The notes under the pieces were generated by a model. That model saw only the letters and a program-made list of their open reading frames with translations. It was not told where the DNA came from and did not search any database. A stretch of DNA of 64,000 bases from Pollutibacter sp044353505 (lineage in GTDB: Bacteria > Bacteroidota > Bacteroidia > Chitinophagales > Chitinophagaceae). The DNA lies in the NCBI GenBank assembly GCA_044353505.1, contig JBILBU010000006.1:1-64000 (forward strand), read 5' to 3'. Position 1 is the first letter of the stretch, and each line of letters opens with the position of its first letter. A program made the translations under genes and the position numbers. Positions 52,567 to 61,332 of the stretch are shown here, in pieces.

Positions 52567-54171
52567 ATGAGAATGAAAAAGAATGTACTATTTACTGTGT
52601 TGATAGCCTTATTCAGCATCCATGCAGCTCAGGCACAACAAACATCAAGCCTATCCAAGCTTTCGATTTCAATGGAAAAAAGAAAGGCTGTAGACTCAGG
52701 AAGCGGGGTCATTATTTCCAACGAAATACAAGAATGGAATCCGAATGAAACAGCAATCATCATTTGCGATATGTGGGACCAGCATTGGTGTAAAGGAGCT
52801 GCAGAGAGAGTGGCTGATATGGCCACACACATGAACAAGGTAATATCAATTGCACGTGAAAAAGGCGTTCTAATTGTTCATGCCCCTAGTGATTGTATAG
52901 ATGCTTATAAAAATCATCCTGCACGAAAGACAGTACAGCAATTGAAAACCAAGAAATTCAAGGGCCGTATTGCTGATGGCAAATTATCCTCAGAAGATAA
53001 GGCCGTATGGCCAATAGATGATTCAGATGATGGATGTGACTGTTTCCCAGAGTGTACTCATGGAAGCCCTTGGCGAAAACAAATTGAAACTTTAAAAATT
53101 AACGACAAAGATGCCATCAGTGATTCAGGAGAAGAAATAGCAGCCCTTTTTGATAAACGCAAAATCAACAATGTGATCTTGATGGGCGTACACACCAACA
53201 TATGTGTTATTGGTCGGACATTTGGACTTAGGAGCATGATCAAACTGGGAAAGAATGTAGTGTTGATGCGCGACATGACAGATATCATGTATGATTCAAA
53301 ACAATCTCCCTACGTTTCCCACTATACAGGCAACAGCTTGTTTATTGAATATGTTGAGCAATATGTTTGCCCAACGATTGTCTCAACAGACTTTACCAAA
53401 GAAAAACAATTCAGATTCAAAAAAGATGATCGCAAAGTCATTGGCTTCATTACGGCAGAAAACGAATACCGCACAAATGAGAAATTCCCAGCATTCGCAC
53501 ATGATCTGCTGCTGACAAAAAATGTTCAATGCGAATACGCTATTGGCAGTCCAATGACTGAAGGCCCAGGCATACACAATATTGAAAACCTTCAGATGCT
53601 GAAAGATGCTGATTTGATTGTTACCTGTGTGCGCCGCCGTGCACTTGAACCAGAAAAAATGGGAATCTTAAAAAATTATTTCCAATCAGGAAAGCCCTTG
53701 TTGGCCATCAGAACATCAAGCCATGCATTCGACGCAAAAGGCAATGTTTCTAGATCTGGTGGAGGAGTAGTTGCTTCAAATGTACCTGTGGCAGACCAGC
53801 TTGCACAGTGGCCAGAATTTGATAAGGATGTTCTTGGTGGTAATTATCAAGGCCACTATGGGCACTTGCAGGAAGGAACAGATATCTCCATTGTTCCGGG
53901 GATGGAAAGTCACCCTTTGCTAAAAGGAGTTGCACCAAAAGGTTTTGTAAGCCCCTCATGGTTATACATCAACCGTCCACTTCGCTCAGAAAATATTCAG
54001 GTGCTGCTTTCCGGATCAATCCCGGGCGAGCCCGCGGAGCCTGTATTATGGATAAATAAACATGCAACTGGCAAAGTTATATATACATCCCTTGGACATT
54101 GGGATGACTGGAAAATAGAAAGCTTTAATAACCTAATGACAAACGCTGTCGATATTCTACTCAATAAATAG
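52567..54171 (+). CDS. Isochorismatase-like / ThuA-like fusion protein
   Basis: A 534-residue exported protein (signal peptide to AAQAQ). The N-terminal half (about 55-275) is a cysteine hydrolase of the isochorismatase/nicotinamidase family: AIIICDMWDQHW with the catalytic Asp, and VHTNICVIG with C213. The C-terminal half (about 285-534) resembles ThuA (GFITAENEYRTNEKFP; LKNYFQSGKPLLAIRTSSHAF), the class I amidotransferase-like domain in trehalose-related and other sugar clusters. The fusion suggests a substrate with an amide or ester and a sugar part. It is 14 bp before the Gfo/Idh/MocA gene. Confidence 0.85.
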   Translation: MRMKKNVLFTVLIALFSIHAAQAQQTSSLSKLSISMEKRKAVDSGSGVIISNEIQEWNPNETAIIICDMWDQHWCKGAAERVADMATHMNKVISIAREKGVLIVHAPSDCIDAYKNHPARKTVQQLKTKKFKGRIADGKLSSEDKAVWPIDDSDDGCDCFPECTHGSPWRKQIETLKINDKDAISDSGEEIAALFDKRKINNVILMGVHTNICVIGRTFGLRSMIKLGKNVVLMRDMTDIMYDSKQSPYVSHYTGNSLFIEYVEQYVCPTIVSTDFTKEKQFRFKKDDRKVIGFITAENEYRTNEKFPAFAHDLLLTKNVQCEYAIGSPMTEGPGIHNIENLQMLKDADLIVTCVRRRALEPEKMGILKNYFQSGKPLLAIRTSSHAFDAKGNVSRSGGGVVASNVPVADQLAQWPEFDKDVLGGNYQGHYGHLQEGTDISIVPGMESHPLLKGVAPKGFVSPSWLYINRPLRSENIQVLLSGSIPGEPAEPVLWINKHATGKVIYTSLGHWDDWKIESFNNLMTNAVDILLNK

Positions 54172-54184
54172 TAAACCCATACTC

Positions 54185-55546
54185 ATGAAAAGAAGAGACT
54201 TCATTGAAAAAACATTGATTGGAACTGCAGGCATCACTGTAGGATCATCATTCAGTTCGCTGGCATCAAGTGTTAACGGTGCAAATGATAAAATTGCATT
54301 GGCCCTCATTGGTGCAGGGGGGAGAGGTATTGGTACCATAATCAATACATGTAAAGTCAACATGAACGTTGTGATAAAAACGATTTGCGATGTGAACGAC
54401 CTGAAAGCAGCTAAAGCAATTGCTGAGGTTGAAAAAGAGCTTGGCTATAAACCTCAACACTCCAGGGAAATGAAAGAGGTTTTTAATGACAAGGATATAG
54501 ATGCAGTTTGGGTAGCCACTCCAGAGCATTGGCATGCGCTAGCAACTGTATGGGCTTGTCAGGCCGGAAAAGATGTTTATGTAGAAAAGAACCCAACCGT
54601 ATGCATTTGGGAAGGACGTAAAATAATTGAGGCGGCTGAAAAATACAACAGGATTGTTCAGGTAGGATTTCAGAATCGCAGTGCCCCTTATGCTTTTTCT
54701 GCAAGAGACTATATTCAAAGTGGAAAACTTGGAGAAATTGTTCATGTAAAGTCATACAACATGTTGGATGGTTCAAAGTGGGAGCCGCAAGCAAACACCG
54801 GAATCCCCAATGGATTGAACTGGGACGCTTGGCTTGGCCCAACACCTTATATCCCTTACAATCCAGCCATACATGATATGGAAAGCAGAGGTGGATGGGG
54901 CAACTTCTGGGCTTACAGTGGTGGCACACTAGCAGATGATGCAAGTCACGTATTGGACCTTGCCAGACTTGTACTCGGAGACCCCGGTCATCCTAAATCA
55001 GTGTATGGATGTGCAGGCAATTATGCTTGGGGCTCAACAAAGGAAACACCAGAATTCCAGTCAATCACCTTTGACTACGGCAAGTATGCGCATACCTGCG
55101 AAAGTGGAAGTGCAACCAATTACATGAAAAAAACGCCCCAACACATCAGGATGGATCCCACATTATTCCCTGATTGGCGAACCAATGCAACAAGAACAGA
55201 GATCTATGGAACAAAAGGCCTCATGTACCTTGGCAGACATGGGGGAGGTTGGCAGGTGAAGGGTGAAGATTCTGTTCTGATTGCACAGGATGGCGGCATC
55301 TTCCCTGACAAGGACCATCAAATAAATTTTATTGAATCTCTAAGAACACGCAAGAAGCCAAATGGTGATGTAGAACAGGGTCAGCTTAGTGCAACACTGA
55401 TACACCTTGGTAATATTGCCTACCGCGTTGGCAATAAGCAACTTTACTTCGATGGAGAAAAAGAAAGATTCATCGGCAATAATGATGCAAACAAATTGCT
55501 GAAGAACTCCTATCGTGAGCAATATAAAATCCCTGAAATCGTATAA
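54185..55546 (+). CDS. Gfo/Idh/MocA family oxidoreductase
   Basis: A 453-residue NAD(P)-dependent oxidoreductase with a Tat leader (MKRRDFIEKTLIGTAGITVG), so exported folded. The Rossmann part has ALIGAGGRGIGT, then the family's VWVATPEHWHA and YVEKNPT (EKP-like, with Asn for the usual Pro partner). Members act on glucosides, inositols or sugar derivatives, often by oxidation at C3. It is embedded between the isochorismatase-ThuA and SDR genes, 38 bp from the latter. Substrate unknown. Confidence 0.9.
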   Translation: MKRRDFIEKTLIGTAGITVGSSFSSLASSVNGANDKIALALIGAGGRGIGTIINTCKVNMNVVIKTICDVNDLKAAKAIAEVEKELGYKPQHSREMKEVFNDKDIDAVWVATPEHWHALATVWACQAGKDVYVEKNPTVCIWEGRKIIEAAEKYNRIVQVGFQNRSAPYAFSARDYIQSGKLGEIVHVKSYNMLDGSKWEPQANTGIPNGLNWDAWLGPTPYIPYNPAIHDMESRGGWGNFWAYSGGTLADDASHVLDLARLVLGDPGHPKSVYGCAGNYAWGSTKETPEFQSITFDYGKYAHTCESGSATNYMKKTPQHIRMDPTLFPDWRTNATRTEIYGTKGLMYLGRHGGGWQVKGEDSVLIAQDGGIFPDKDHQINFIESLRTRKKPNGDVEQGQLSATLIHLGNIAYRVGNKQLYFDGEKERFIGNNDANKLLKNSYREQYKIPEIV

Positions 55547-55584
55547 ATAGAAGGATAGTTTTAGAATAAGAAAAATCACAATAA

Positions 55585-56331
55585 ATGGAAAAACTAACAG
55601 GAAAGGTTGCCCTGATTACAGGCGGCACCCATGGAATTGGTGCAGCAATAGCAAAAAAATTGGCAGCCTCTGGAGTCAATATCAGTTTGGTTGCACGCAA
55701 TGCAAAAGAATCAAACTTGGATAAGGAACTTCAACATCTGGGCATAAAATGCATTACAATTTCGGCAGACCTTAGCAAAGAGGAGGATTGCAAGCGTGCA
55801 GTAGAAGAAACGATTTCTATGCTTGGCGACATCAATATTATGATACACAGTGCAGGTGGTGCAGCTCCCGGCGGACTACTTACTGGTGCGAGAGATGTTT
55901 GGTATCAGGCTTTTGATACCCATGTACATGCTGCTTTTCATCTAAGTGCCGCTGTAGTGCCTTCAATGAAAAAGAATAAAGCAGGATCAATATTATTTAT
56001 TTCCTCAGCAGCTGGACTCCGAGGAGTGAAGAATGCCCTGGCTTACGCAACAGTAAAAGGAGCAATACCTCAATTCACCCGTGCATTGGCATTTGAACTT
56101 TCTGACCTCAACATCAGGGTAAACTGTATTTCTCCAGGAATCATTCGCACCAGATTTCAGGATTTTCTTACCCCCGAACAGGCTAAGATCAATATTGACA
56201 ACCGCATCCCACTTCATCGGGAAGGAACGCCAGAAGATGTTGCTGAAGCAGCACATATGTTGATTAGCAATCAATTCATCACAGGAGAAAACATAAGCAT
56301 CGATGGTGGCATGACCATGCGCATCGTGTAA
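55585..56331 (+). CDS. SDR family oxidoreductase (probable sugar dehydrogenase)
   Basis: A 248-residue classical short-chain dehydrogenase: TGGTHGIGAAIAK for NAD(P), the NNAG-equivalent HSAGG, SSAAG, Y-x3-K in YATVKGA, and the C-terminal GGMTM. As the gene directly precedes dgoD by 10 bp, its likely role is oxidation of a hexose (galactose or fucose) to the lactone. The cofactor choice and substrate are not proven. No lactonase is obvious nearby. Confidence 0.9.
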   Translation: MEKLTGKVALITGGTHGIGAAIAKKLAASGVNISLVARNAKESNLDKELQHLGIKCITISADLSKEEDCKRAVEETISMLGDINIMIHSAGGAAPGGLLTGARDVWYQAFDTHVHAAFHLSAAVVPSMKKNKAGSILFISSAAGLRGVKNALAYATVKGAIPQFTRALAFELSDLNIRVNCISPGIIRTRFQDFLTPEQAKINIDNRIPLHREGTPEDVAEAAHMLISNQFITGENISIDGGMTMRIV

Positions 56332-56341
56332 TAAATATAAT

Positions 56342-57490
56342 ATGAAGATTAGAGAGATTGAACTTTTTAAGGTTGCTCCCCGTTGGCTATTTTTAAAAAT
56401 AACAACAGAAAGTGGGCTGGTTGGGTGGGGAGAACCTGTCGTAGAAGGTAAGGCAGACACAGTAAAAGCAGCAGTAGAAGAAATGTCTGAATACATTATT
56501 GGAAAAGATGCTCGACACATTGAAGACATCTGGCAAGTATTGTACCGTGGCGGATTTTATCGAGGTGGACCAGTGTTGATGAGTGCAATTTCTGGAATAG
56601 ACCAAGCGTTATGGGACATCAAAGGAAAAGCACTTGGCGTGCCTGTATATGAATTGCTCGGTGGAGCAGTACGTGATAAGATGAAGATCTATGGATGGAT
56701 TGGTGGCGATAAGCCTTCAGACGCAGCAGAGCAGGCATTGCAAAAAATAGAGCAGGGATTTGCTGCAGTAAAAATGAATGCCTGTGCTGAAATGGAATGG
56801 ATAGATACCCCAAATAAAATTAGGGATGCGGTTGCCTGTATAGCTGCAGTAAGAGAAGCTATTGGGTTTGATATTGGTTTGGGTATAGACTTTCACGGAC
56901 GCGTTCACAAAGGAATGGCCAAAGACCTGATGAAAGAACTAGACGCCCTTAAGCCAATGTTTATTGAAGAGCCCGTACTTTCTGAAAATAAAGAGGCATT
57001 CATTCAGCTTGCACAATACACCACAGCACCCATTGCAACAGGCGAGAGATTATTTAGCAGATGGGATTTCAAACCGCTTCTTGAGGGAGGAGCAATTGAT
57101 ATTGTTCAACCGGATCTTAGTCATGCTGGAGGAATTTCAGAAGTAAAAAGGATTGCAGCGATGGCAGAAGCATACGATGTTGCACTTGCCCCGCATTGTC
57201 CGCTTGGCCCCATCTCCTTTGCAGCCGCATTACAAATTGATTTTAATTGCATCAATGCATTTATACAAGAAACGAGTCTGGGCATACATTATAACCAAGG
57301 AGCTGACCTGCTTGACTATATTGAAAATCCTGAAGTGTTTGCGCTAAAAGACGGATACATCAAGCGTCCAACCTTACCTGGATTGGGTATTGTAGTGAAT
57401 GAAAAGAAAGTTCGCGAGATGGCAAAAGCAGGCCACAATTGGAGAAATCCCGTTTGGAGAAATACAGACGGCAGCGTTACTGAATGGTAA
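56342..57490 (+). CDS. dgoD: D-galactonate dehydratase
   Basis: The 382-residue protein is an enolase-superfamily dehydratase that converts D-galactonate to 2-dehydro-3-deoxy-D-galactonate. Similarity to the E. coli DgoD is evident by eye throughout: PRWLFLKI, VGWGEPVVEG, YRGGFYRGGPVLMSAISGID, DFHGRV, IATGERLFSRWDF, APHCPLGPI and WRNPVWR. Metal ligands include the Asp of DFHGR and the Glu of FIEEP and GERL. It heads the core dgo genes, 33 bp before dgoK. Confidence 0.94.
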   Translation: MKIREIELFKVAPRWLFLKITTESGLVGWGEPVVEGKADTVKAAVEEMSEYIIGKDARHIEDIWQVLYRGGFYRGGPVLMSAISGIDQALWDIKGKALGVPVYELLGGAVRDKMKIYGWIGGDKPSDAAEQALQKIEQGFAAVKMNACAEMEWIDTPNKIRDAVACIAAVREAIGFDIGLGIDFHGRVHKGMAKDLMKELDALKPMFIEEPVLSENKEAFIQLAQYTTAPIATGERLFSRWDFKPLLEGGAIDIVQPDLSHAGGISEVKRIAAMAEAYDVALAPHCPLGPISFAAALQIDFNCINAFIQETSLGIHYNQGADLLDYIENPEVFALKDGYIKRPTLPGLGIVVNEKKVREMAKAGHNWRNPVWRNTDGSVTEW

Positions 57491-57523
57491 AAATTAGGAA
57501 AACAGCAAAAGAAGAAAATACTG

Positions 57524-58516
57524 ATGAACAATTTAATGATCAGCTGTGACTGGGGCACTTCTCAGTTTCGTTTAAGTTTGGTTGACACACAGAGCCAGGT
57601 TGTTCTTAAAAAATGCAGTACAACAGACGGGATACTCAATGTATATTCACATTGGTCGGCCAACGAAAAAGAGAACTGTTCATTAAAGACTTACTATTTA
57701 AGGGAGTTGCGCAAACAGGTTGATGAACTAATAAAAGACCATAGCGATGATCTAAAAAATATTCCAATAATTATCTCGGGCATGGCTTCCTCGAGTATGG
57801 GCATAATAGAATTGCCTTATGCAACATTGCCCTTCACACTAGATGGTAAAGATGCAATTGTAGAACTGATTGAACCAACAGCCGAATTTCCTTTTGAAAC
57901 AATCTTAATCTCCGGGGTTAAGGGAGAAGACGATTTAATGAGAGGTGAAGAGACTCAAATGGTTGGAATTGCAGAACTCGTCAATTCAATTAATAGTTCA
58001 AACGAAACTATCTGCATATTCCCCGGAACGCATTCCAAGCATATTAAAATAAACAATGGTAGCATCACGGGGTTTAACACCTATATGACAGGCGAAATCT
58101 TCCAGCTGTTATCTAATCAAAGTGTGCTCAAAGAAGCTGTTTCCATCAGCAATAATGGGATTGAAGAACACAAAGAACAGTTCCATAAAGGCATTGATGA
58201 TGCAAATGAAAATACGAATCTATTGAATGAACTCTTTGGTGTGCGAACAAATGTGTTGATGAAAAAAATATCTAAGGAAAATAATTACTATTATTTAAGC
58301 GGCCTACTCATAGGCTATGAACTGAGTGTACTAAAACATACAACAGCCGAGCAGATAATTTTATGCAGTGGCAATAGCATGTTTGAATTGTATAAATTGG
58401 CAATCGAGAGAGTCGGTATTGGTGCTTCAATAGAATTCATCTCTCCAGACCTAATGGAAAAGTCAGCAATATCTGGGCAAATCAAAATATATCAATCTCA
58501 TTACCAGCTAAAATAA
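57524..58516 (+). CDS. dgoK: 2-dehydro-3-deoxygalactonokinase
   Basis: The 330-residue kinase phosphorylates 2-dehydro-3-deoxy-D-galactonate at O6. The ATP-binding start CDWGTSQFRLSLVD, the GMASSSMGIIE segment and FPGTHSKHIKI are typical of DgoK. The stop codon is 5 bp before the dgoA start, so translation is coupled. A kinase acting on O6 implies a substrate with a 6-hydroxyl, i.e. galactose rather than 6-deoxy-fucose, in spite of the FucU/FucP genes in the cluster. Confidence 0.93.
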   Translation: MNNLMISCDWGTSQFRLSLVDTQSQVVLKKCSTTDGILNVYSHWSANEKENCSLKTYYLRELRKQVDELIKDHSDDLKNIPIIISGMASSSMGIIELPYATLPFTLDGKDAIVELIEPTAEFPFETILISGVKGEDDLMRGEETQMVGIAELVNSINSSNETICIFPGTHSKHIKINNGSITGFNTYMTGEIFQLLSNQSVLKEAVSISNNGIEEHKEQFHKGIDDANENTNLLNELFGVRTNVLMKKISKENNYYYLSGLLIGYELSVLKHTTAEQIILCSGNSMFELYKLAIERVGIGASIEFISPDLMEKSAISGQIKIYQSHYQLK

Positions 58517-58521
58517 CAATA

Positions 58522-59175
58522 TTGAATACTCCGCTCTATAGCAAGGAAAAGTTTGAACAAATGCCAGTGGTGGGCATCATTAGAAATTTTACAATTGAAC
58601 AGGTAATGGGAATGATGCCATCTTATGTAGAGGCTGGTTTTACCACGATAGAAGTTACAATGAACACCCCGGGCGCTGGGCAGATCATTGAATCCCTCTC
58701 AGATCAATACAAAGGGATAGTCAATATCGGTGCTGGAACTGTATGTAACCTAAAAGACCTTGAAGTGGCAATCGAATCAGGGGCTCAATTTATTGTAACC
58801 CCTATCGTAAATGAGGAGGTCATGAAGAAATGCAAGCAGCAAGATCTTCCAATTTTCCCTGGTGCCCTTACCCCTACCGAGATCTATGCTGCATGGACGA
58901 TGGGCGCAGCAATGATTAAAGTTTTCCCTTCATCATCCTTTGGCCCAGGATATATAAAAGAACTAAAAGGGCCTTTTGATCAGATTAAATTGATGGCAGT
59001 TGGAGGTATTTCTATTGACAACTGCATGGAATTTATGAATGCGGGTGCATCAGGATTGGGCGTGGGAAGCCAGTTGATTGACAAACAAATGATTTATGAT
59101 AAAAACTGGACTGCCCTATCCGCGCACTTTAAATCATTTGCAAATAAGCTCAAGCCACTGCAAGTAGAACGTTAG
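58522..59175 (+). CDS. dgoA: 2-dehydro-3-deoxy-6-phosphogalactonate/KDPG aldolase
   Basis: The 217-residue class I aldolase has the Glu of TIEVTMNTPG (about residue 45) and the Schiff-base lysine in MIKVFPSSS (about 133), plus GALTPTEI and AVGGI. It cleaves the phosphorylated sugar acid to pyruvate and glyceraldehyde 3-phosphate. The start is TTG 58522. KDPG aldolases with dual specificity are frequent, so the substrate could include KDPG as well. Confidence 0.92.
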   Translation: MNTPLYSKEKFEQMPVVGIIRNFTIEQVMGMMPSYVEAGFTTIEVTMNTPGAGQIIESLSDQYKGIVNIGAGTVCNLKDLEVAIESGAQFIVTPIVNEEVMKKCKQQDLPIFPGALTPTEIYAAWTMGAAMIKVFPSSSFGPGYIKELKGPFDQIKLMAVGGISIDNCMEFMNAGASGLGVGSQLIDKQMIYDKNWTALSAHFKSFANKLKPLQVER

Positions 59176-59178
59176 AGG

Positions 59179-59309
59179 AGTTAATGCTGATTTAGAGGAG
59201 ATGAATTTTTCAATGATCAATTAGGTAGAGAAAATATGCCCAAGCAGGCTTATTCATGTAGATTTTAATGCCGTACGGTAACTTACAACCCATCAAAAAT
59301 TAGCATTAA
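59179..59309. promoter_or_regulatory. Long-range inverted repeat before the AraC gene
   Basis: AGTTAATGCT (59179-59188) and AGCATTAACT (59301-59310) are exact inverted copies 112 bp apart, and CCGTACGG (59271-59278) is a palindrome between them. The region between dgoA and the AraC gene may hold operators. AGCATTAA also occurs before fucU at 48159-48166. Confidence 0.4.
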
Positions 59310-59368
59310 CTTTATTAAATCTAGAATCAATCCAAGAAGCGGAGTATTAATTAATAAAAGTCGTCCAG

Positions 59369-60244
59369 ATGAAACCAGTATTAATGAGACATGTGGGCAC
59401 TATTTCCGAGTCATTCAAGTCTTGGAAAAACGCAAACCCCTATCTCCACAATCCGTTTCATTATCATCCCGAAATAGAAATAACCCACATTATAAGAGGC
59501 AAGGGCGTGTTGATTATTGGCGACAAGGCCATTCCTTATCGCGATGACGAGCTGATTCTAATTGCACCAAACATTCCACACGAATGGAGAAGCGAGAGCA
59601 ATGAAAGCCCAGACTACGATACCCAAAGTGTTTCCATTCATTTTGAGAAATATTTTACAGGCAGGGCATTTTACGATATCCCTGAGATGATCTACATACA
59701 GCAACTCATAGAACAATCGGAGATTTCTATACGGGTGATGGATACAGCAAAAAAAAGTACGATTAAAGCATACCTGCATGAATTGTTAATAGCAAAAGAG
59801 GTAGATCGAATTACGATATTACTAAAGATACTCGACAACATATCGACATGCAATGAAATTGAAGTCATATATGGAGGCGGCGCATTAAAATCAAGATCTG
59901 AAGAACAAAATAGCCGAATTAATAAAGTATTTAGGTATGTAATTGACAATTTTAAAAATACAATCACAATCAGTGATGCAGCGAAGGAAGCTAACCTGAC
60001 CAACACCTCTTTCTGTAGGTTTTTCAAACAACGCACCAGAAAATCATTTGTGCAATACGTAAATGAAATCCGGGTGGAATATGCCTGCAAACTCCTGATG
60101 GAGGGGGTTGATACGATTAATCAAATTGCCCATAAAAGTGGATTTGAAAATATATCAAACTTCAATACGCAGTTTAAAAAGATTTTACAGCAAACCCCAA
60201 GAGAGTTTAGTAAGTCAACATCAAAATCAGCTGTGAACAAATAG
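59369..60244 (+). CDS. AraC family transcriptional regulator with cupin domain
   Basis: The 291-residue protein has an N-terminal cupin-like sugar-binding domain (HNPFHYHPEIEITHIIRGKG, IAPNIPHEW) and a C-terminal double helix-turn-helix (ITISDAAKEANLTNTSFCRF; INQIAHKSGFENISNFNTQFK). It is the likely activator of the preceding dgo/fuc cluster, based on position. Spacing of about 195 bp from dgoA gives room for its own promoter. Confidence 0.92.
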   Translation: MKPVLMRHVGTISESFKSWKNANPYLHNPFHYHPEIEITHIIRGKGVLIIGDKAIPYRDDELILIAPNIPHEWRSESNESPDYDTQSVSIHFEKYFTGRAFYDIPEMIYIQQLIEQSEISIRVMDTAKKSTIKAYLHELLIAKEVDRITILLKILDNISTCNEIEVIYGGGALKSRSEEQNSRINKVFRYVIDNFKNTITISDAAKEANLTNTSFCRFFKQRTRKSFVQYVNEIRVEYACKLLMEGVDTINQIAHKSGFENISNFNTQFKKILQQTPREFSKSTSKSAVNK

Positions 60245-60292
60245 AGTAAGCGGAAAGATGGATTAGATTTCTCTAGTAGATTGAAAGAAACA

Positions 60293-60517
60293 TTAAGGCT
60301 TAATCATTCGAACATACAAATCTTCTACCTGTTTTCTTGCCCAAGGAGTTTTTCGAAGGAACTTAAGACTGGATTGAATGCTCGGATTGCTGTTAAAGCA
60401 ATTAATGCGAATATGTTGTCCTAAATCTTCCCACCCGAAATGCGCTACCAGTTCGGTAACTATTCGCTCCAAGGTAATACCATGTATTGGGTCTGCTGAA
60501 TCTTGTTGCATATACAA
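60293..60517 (-). CDS. VF530 family protein
   Basis: The 74-residue protein matches the VF530/DUF2132 family: DPIHGITLERIVTELVAHFG, then IRINCFNSNPSIQSSLKFLR and TPWARKQVEDLY. The family is small and probably DNA-binding, but its role is not known. The gene stands alone. Confidence 0.9.
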   Translation of the reverse strand: MYMQQDSADPIHGITLERIVTELVAHFGWEDLGQHIRINCFNSNPSIQSSLKFLRKTPWARKQVEDLYVRMIKP

Positions 60518-60622
60518 AATTAATTAATTTGCCCTCAATAAAACAAGTAGTGTAGCACTAGTTGAGACAGATCAATATAAATGCAGTAATTTGCTCCCTC
60601 ACAGAAAAGAAATAAACAAACC

Positions 60623-61321
60623 ATGTTAGACGCTCTAGTTCCATTATTATCACTGATTGCTCTTGAAATAATTCTGGGCATTGACAATATCATATTCATT
60701 TCCATACTGTCAGATAAACTGCCCCCTGAGCAGCGAAAAAAACTTCGTTTTTGGGGAATTGGAATAGCAATGATCATGCGGCTAATATTGCTTGGCTTGA
60801 TTTCTTGGATTTTGAAATTGGATAAAACCTTATTTACTCTTTTTGATAATGCATTCTCAGGAAAAGGATTAATACTTATTATAGGGGGGTTGTTCCTGAT
60901 ATACAAAAGCACCCGAGAAATCTATCATAAAACTGAGATCGCAGCTAAAGATGCTCCCCATGTTCCAGTAAAGACAAGCTTTTTTCGTATGCTAACGGAA
61001 GTGATTGTACTTGATCTCGTATTTTCTATTGACTCGATCATTACTGCAGTGGGGATGGTCAATGAACTATGGGTCATGTATACCGCAGTGATTGTAACTG
61101 TGGCGATTATGCTTATTGCATCCGGACCGATCAGTAGTTTCATCACAAAACATCCATCATTCAAAATACTCGCACTGAGCTTTCTGTTGATGATTGGTGT
61201 TTCATTGATTGCTGAAGGATTTCATTTTGAAATCCCCAAAGGATATATCTACTTCTCCATGGCCTTTGCTTTTCTGGTAGACATTATTCAGATGAAGACA
61301 GTTAAGCAATCTGCAGAATAG
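60623..61321 (+). CDS. TerC family membrane protein
   Basis: A 232-residue membrane protein with seven predicted helices and two conserved acidic half-motifs, ALEIILGIDNIIF and VLDLVFSIDSIITAVGM, typical of TerC/YkoY. The family moves or exchanges metal ions such as manganese, or takes part in tellurite resistance. No yybP-ykoY riboswitch is apparent upstream. It converges with the DUF4153 gene. Confidence 0.93.
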   Translation: MLDALVPLLSLIALEIILGIDNIIFISILSDKLPPEQRKKLRFWGIGIAMIMRLILLGLISWILKLDKTLFTLFDNAFSGKGLILIIGGLFLIYKSTREIYHKTEIAAKDAPHVPVKTSFFRMLTEVIVLDLVFSIDSIITAVGMVNELWVMYTAVIVTVAIMLIASGPISSFITKHPSFKILALSFLLMIGVSLIAEGFHFEIPKGYIYFSMAFAFLVDIIQMKTVKQSAE

Positions 61322-61332
61322 ATTAGTGCTGG

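Noticed and set aside
54483..54944. 153-aa minus-strand frame opposite the Gfo/Idh/MocA gene
   Set aside because: His/Cys/Pro-rich antisense shadow with no family resemblance.
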